Below are positions 41,082-43,436 of a DNA stretch of 43,436 nt, piece after piece. Source of the stretch: Rhodospirillaceae bacterium. Lineage in GTDB: Bacteria > Pseudomonadota > Alphaproteobacteria > GCA-2721365. Position 1 is the stretch's first letter; each line of letters opens with the position of its first letter. The notes beneath the pieces were generated by a model. It made no database searches, had not been told where the DNA came from, and worked only from the letters and a program-made list of their open reading frames with translations. Made by a program: the position numbers and the translations under genes. Location of the stretch: NCBI GenBank assembly GCA_002721365.1, contig PBKC01000091.1, positions 1 through 43,436 on the forward strand. Direction: 5' to 3'.

Positions 41082-41858
41082 TCAGTGGGCGTCGGCCCAC
41101 ACCTTGCGCTTGGTCGCGTAAAGGAGACCGGTGAGAACCAGCAGGAACAGGATCGCCGCGACGCCTGTCGCCTTGCGATGCTCGAGCTTCGGTTCCGCAG
41201 CCCAGGCCAGGAAGGTGACCACATCGTGGGCGAGCTGTTCCTTGGTCGCCTCGGGACCATGCTCATATTCGACGCCGCCGTCGAACAGGGTTTGGGGCAT
41301 GGCGATGGCATGGCCGGGGAAGTAGAGGTTGTAGTAGGTCCCCGGCGTCATCTCGACTTCTTCCGGCGCGTCGACATAGCCGACGAGCAAGCCGTACATG
41401 TAGTTGGCGCCGTTCTCACGGGCCTTGTACATCAGCGACAGGTCGGGCGGTGCGACGCCGTTGGCCGCCGCCGCCGCCTTATCGTTGGGATAGGGCGAAA
41501 CGAACGGATCGCGACCCTCGGCCGGACGGGTGTACATCTCGCCATTGCCGTCCGGGCCGTCCTCGACCTCGAACTGAGCGGCATACGCCGCCACCTGCTC
41601 TTCGTTGTAACCAAGCGCGCGCAGGTCGCGGTAGTGGACGTATTTCAGCGAATGGCAGGCCGCGCAGACCTCTGTGTAAACCTGCAAGCCCCGCTGCGCC
41701 GCGGCCTTGTCGAAGCGGCCGAAGATGCCCTCGAACGACCAGTGCTGCTCCGGCGGCTCCATCGCCTCGGTGGCTGCGAGCGCGGGAACCGCGGCAGCCG
41801 CGAACATCAGCCCGGCCAGAGCGGCGGCACGCAGGATCATTCTTGTGGCGACAGCCAT
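41082..41858 (-). CDS. petC: Ubiquinol-cytochrome c reductase, cytochrome c1 subunit
   Basis: A 258-aa subunit of the bc1 complex that passes electrons from the Rieske centre to cytochrome c. The signal peptide ([29 protein letters not shown]) is followed by the heme-binding CAACH (about 68-72) in QVYTEVCAACHSLKYVHYRD and the likely axial Met in PGHAIAMPQTLFDGG. A single C-terminal membrane anchor (AAILFLLVLTGLLYA) follows. ATG 41858 overlaps the petB stop (TGATG); a GTG three bases earlier is equally possible. Last gene of petABC. Confidence 0.96.
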   Translation of the reverse strand: MAVATRMILRAAALAGLMFAAAAVPALAATEAMEPPEQHWSFEGIFGRFDKAAAQRGLQVYTEVCAACHSLKYVHYRDLRALGYNEEQVAAYAAQFEVEDGPDGNGEMYTRPAEGRDPFVSPYPNDKAAAAANGVAPPDLSLMYKARENGANYMYGLLVGYVDAPEEVEMTPGTYYNLYFPGHAIAMPQTLFDGGVEYEHGPEATKEQLAHDVVTFLAWAAEPKLEHRKATGVAAILFLLVLTGLLYATKRKVWADAH

Positions 41859-43099
41859 CACGCGTCCCCCTTGGCCGTGGCGGTGCTCTCACCGCCCTTC
41901 AGAACCGGCTCGCTGATGCTTGCCGGCAGCGGTCTCGGTTTCTCGAACCGTCCGATCAGGGGCATCAGCACCAGGAAGTGCAGGAAGTAGTAGGCCGTGG
42001 CGAGACGGCCGATCAGAATGAAGGCACCCTCCGGCGGGTTGGCGCCGACCCAGCCCAGCACCAGCGCGTCGATCACCAGCAGCCAGTAGACCTGCTTGTA
42101 GATCGGCCGGAACTTGGCGCTGCGCACCTTCGACGTGTCGAGGATCGGCAGCAGGAACAGGACCACGACCGCCGCGAACATCAGCACCACGCCGCCCAGC
42201 TTGTCGGGAACCGCGCGCAGGATCGCGTAGAACGGCAGGAAGTACCATTCGGGCACGATATGCGGCGGCGTCACCAGCGGGTTGGCCGGCGTGTAGTTGT
42301 CGGGGTGGCCCAGATAGTTCGGGGCGAAGAACACCACCGCCAGGAACACGATCATGAACACGCCCACGCCGAACATGTCCTTGACGGTGTAGTAGGGGTG
42401 GAACGGCAGGCTGTCCTGCGGCCCCTTGCGGTCGATGCCGAGCGGATTGTTCGAGCCGTGCTGATGCAGCGCCCAGAGGTGCAGCATGACCACGCCGACG
42501 ATCACGAACGGCAGCAGGTAATGCAGGCTGAAGAAGCGCTTCAGCGTCGGGTTGCCGACGGCGAACCCGCCCCACAGCCACTGCACGATGGTTTCGCCGA
42601 TGCCGGGGATCGCCGAGAACAGGTTGGTGATCACCGTCGCGCCCCAGAAGCTCATCTGGCCCCAGGGAAGCACATAGCCCATGAAAGCGGTCGCCATCAT
42701 CAGCAGGAGGATGATGACACCGAGGCCCCACAGGACCTCACGCGGGCTCTTGTACGAGCCGTAATAGAGGCCGCGGAAGATGTGGATGTAGACCACGACG
42801 AAGAAGGCGGAGGCGCCATTGGCGTGGACGTAGCGGAGCAGCCAGCCGTAGTTCACGTCGCGCATGATGTATTCGACGCTGCCGAACGCGAGATCCGCAT
42901 GCGGCGTGTAGTGCATCGCCAGCACGATACCGGTGACGATCTGGATGACCAGAACGATCCCGGCGAGCGAGCCGAAATTCCACCAGTAGCTCAGATTGCG
43001 CGGGGTGGGATAGACGACGAGGCTGTGGTTGGCGAAGGTGAAGATCGGCAGACGATGGTCGATCCACTTGACGACGTTGGACCCGGTTGATGTCGACAT
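41858..43099 (-). CDS. petB: Ubiquinol-cytochrome c reductase, cytochrome b subunit
   Basis: A 413-aa polytopic protein with the Qo and Qi sites and two b-type hemes. The paired heme His are in [10 protein letters not shown] and [20 protein letters not shown] on one side, and [19 protein letters not shown] on the other. The Qo-site PEWY motif is present ([20 protein letters not shown]), and [20 protein letters not shown] is the conserved cd-loop stretch. ATG 43099 is chosen ([20 protein letters not shown]); a TTG at 43120 would overlap the end of petA. It lies 13 bp after the Rieske gene. Confidence 0.97.
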   Translation of the reverse strand: MSTSTGSNVVKWIDHRLPIFTFANHSLVVYPTPRNLSYWWNFGSLAGIVLVIQIVTGIVLAMHYTPHADLAFGSVEYIMRDVNYGWLLRYVHANGASAFFVVVYIHIFRGLYYGSYKSPREVLWGLGVIILLLMMATAFMGYVLPWGQMSFWGATVITNLFSAIPGIGETIVQWLWGGFAVGNPTLKRFFSLHYLLPFVIVGVVMLHLWALHQHGSNNPLGIDRKGPQDSLPFHPYYTVKDMFGVGVFMIVFLAVVFFAPNYLGHPDNYTPANPLVTPPHIVPEWYFLPFYAILRAVPDKLGGVVLMFAAVVVLFLLPILDTSKVRSAKFRPIYKQVYWLLVIDALVLGWVGANPPEGAFILIGRLATAYYFLHFLVLMPLIGRFEKPRPLPASISEPVLKGGESTATAKGDA

Positions 43100-43112
43100 G
43101 TCTCGGTGTCCC

Positions 43113-43436
43113 TCAGCCAATTCGGATCGTTGTGTCGTCGAGGAACTGGTAAGGCGGCACGGCCAGATTCAGCGGCGCCGGTCCCTTACGGATGCGTCCC
43201 GACTTGTCGTAGTGCGACCCATGGCACGGACAGAACCAACCGTGATAGTCGCCCTGATAGCCGAGCGGGATGCAGCCGAGATGGGTGCAGATACCGACGA
43301 CGATCAGCCATTCCGGCTTGATCACCCGCGCCGAATCGGGCTGCGGATCGCGGAGATCCTCCCAGTCGGCGTTTTCGGCGTCGGAAATCTCGGCTTCCGT
43401 GCGATGGCGGACGAAGACCGGCTTGCCCCGCCACAT
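43113..43436 (-). CDS. petA: Ubiquinol-cytochrome c reductase, Rieske iron-sulfur subunit (C-terminal part)
   Basis: The gene enters from the right edge, so the N-terminal membrane anchor and hinge are outside the window. The visible 107 residues hold the soluble Rieske domain: [12 protein letters not shown], the 2Fe-2S ligands in [20 protein letters not shown] and [14 protein letters not shown] (Cys-His pairs plus the bridging disulfide cysteines), and the closing [14 protein letters not shown]. It moves electrons from ubiquinol to cytochrome c1. First gene of petABC. The Met at the edge is internal, not a start. Confidence 0.95.
   Translation of the reverse strand: MWRGKPVFVRHRTEAEISDAENADWEDLRDPQPDSARVIKPEWLIVVGICTHLGCIPLGYQGDYHGWFCPCHGSHYDKSGRIRKGPAPLNLAVPPYQFLDDTTIRIG

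Overview
The window is high-GC bacterial DNA from an alphaproteobacterium, most likely of the Rhodospirillales type. The evidence is an alphaproteobacterial RpoH, a petABC cytochrome bc1 operon, a phasin gene behind a PhaR-like palindrome, the DUF6476-M67 metallopeptidase-threonine aldolase cluster, and an hldD-lgt-NDUFAF7-like-pgeF-prs-rplY-pth-ychF core block. The genus cannot be fixed from the sequence alone.

Region 1 (about 1-8254) is accessory DNA that looks like a genomic island ending at the 3' end of tRNA-Glu(CTC) (8255-8330, minus). On the minus strand it holds a probable defence-type operon. In transcription order this is a small ribbon-helix-helix protein, a DUF499 AAA+ ATPase broken by one extra base, a DUF7680-like protein, an AlbA_2/Schlafen-type ATP-binding protein, and the first 37 codons of a DUF1156 adenine-specific DNA methylase that runs off the left edge. 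Candidate operators precede several of these genes: three copies of ATCATCTA before the RHH gene, a 10-bp palindrome before the AlbA_2 gene, and 12-bp GAATTGCGCGCG-type repeats before the methylase. Upstream of the RHH gene, a gene-free stretch carries seven consecutive hairpins on the minus strand, the last a textbook intrinsic terminator. It is a candidate structured RNA or attenuating leader. Three orphan genes (178, 55 and 68 aa) and a 600-bp gene-poor stretch complete the island.

Region 2 (8255-16100) is core. It contains tRNA-Glu with its promoter, a conserved unknown gene, the DUF6476/M67/threonine aldolase operon, divergent rluD-type pseudouridine synthase and rpoH, and a two-gene operon of a membrane-anchored pseudokinase and a small membrane protein. 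A possible small exported peptide with its own terminator follows.

Region 3 (16100-25950) is metabolic and accessory. It has a tyrosine-phosphatase-like protein, an acyl-CoA ligase/ketopantoate reductase-like/alpha-beta hydrolase run, and two palindromic intergenic repeats. An arsenic operon follows (arsR with a palindromic operator, an arsI/cadI-like lyase, arsC, acr3), then a cytosolic-type gamma-glutamyltransferase and a beta-hydroxyacid dehydrogenase.

Region 4 (25960-29450, minus) carries a phasin, TetR, proC, ybjN-like and a UbiK-type coiled-coil protein. Region 5 (29572-40985, plus) is a dense housekeeping block: hldD, lgt, NDUFAF7-like methyltransferase, pgeF, a lipoprotein, prs, rplY, pth, ychF, a dienelactone hydrolase, an FKBP, mtnP and a luciferase-like flavin oxidoreductase. 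Region 6 (41030-43436, minus) is the cytochrome bc1 operon petABC, with petA cut by the right edge and an intrinsic terminator after petC. Many genes are joined by 4-bp stop/start overlaps (ATGA, GTGA, TTGA), which suggests translational coupling.
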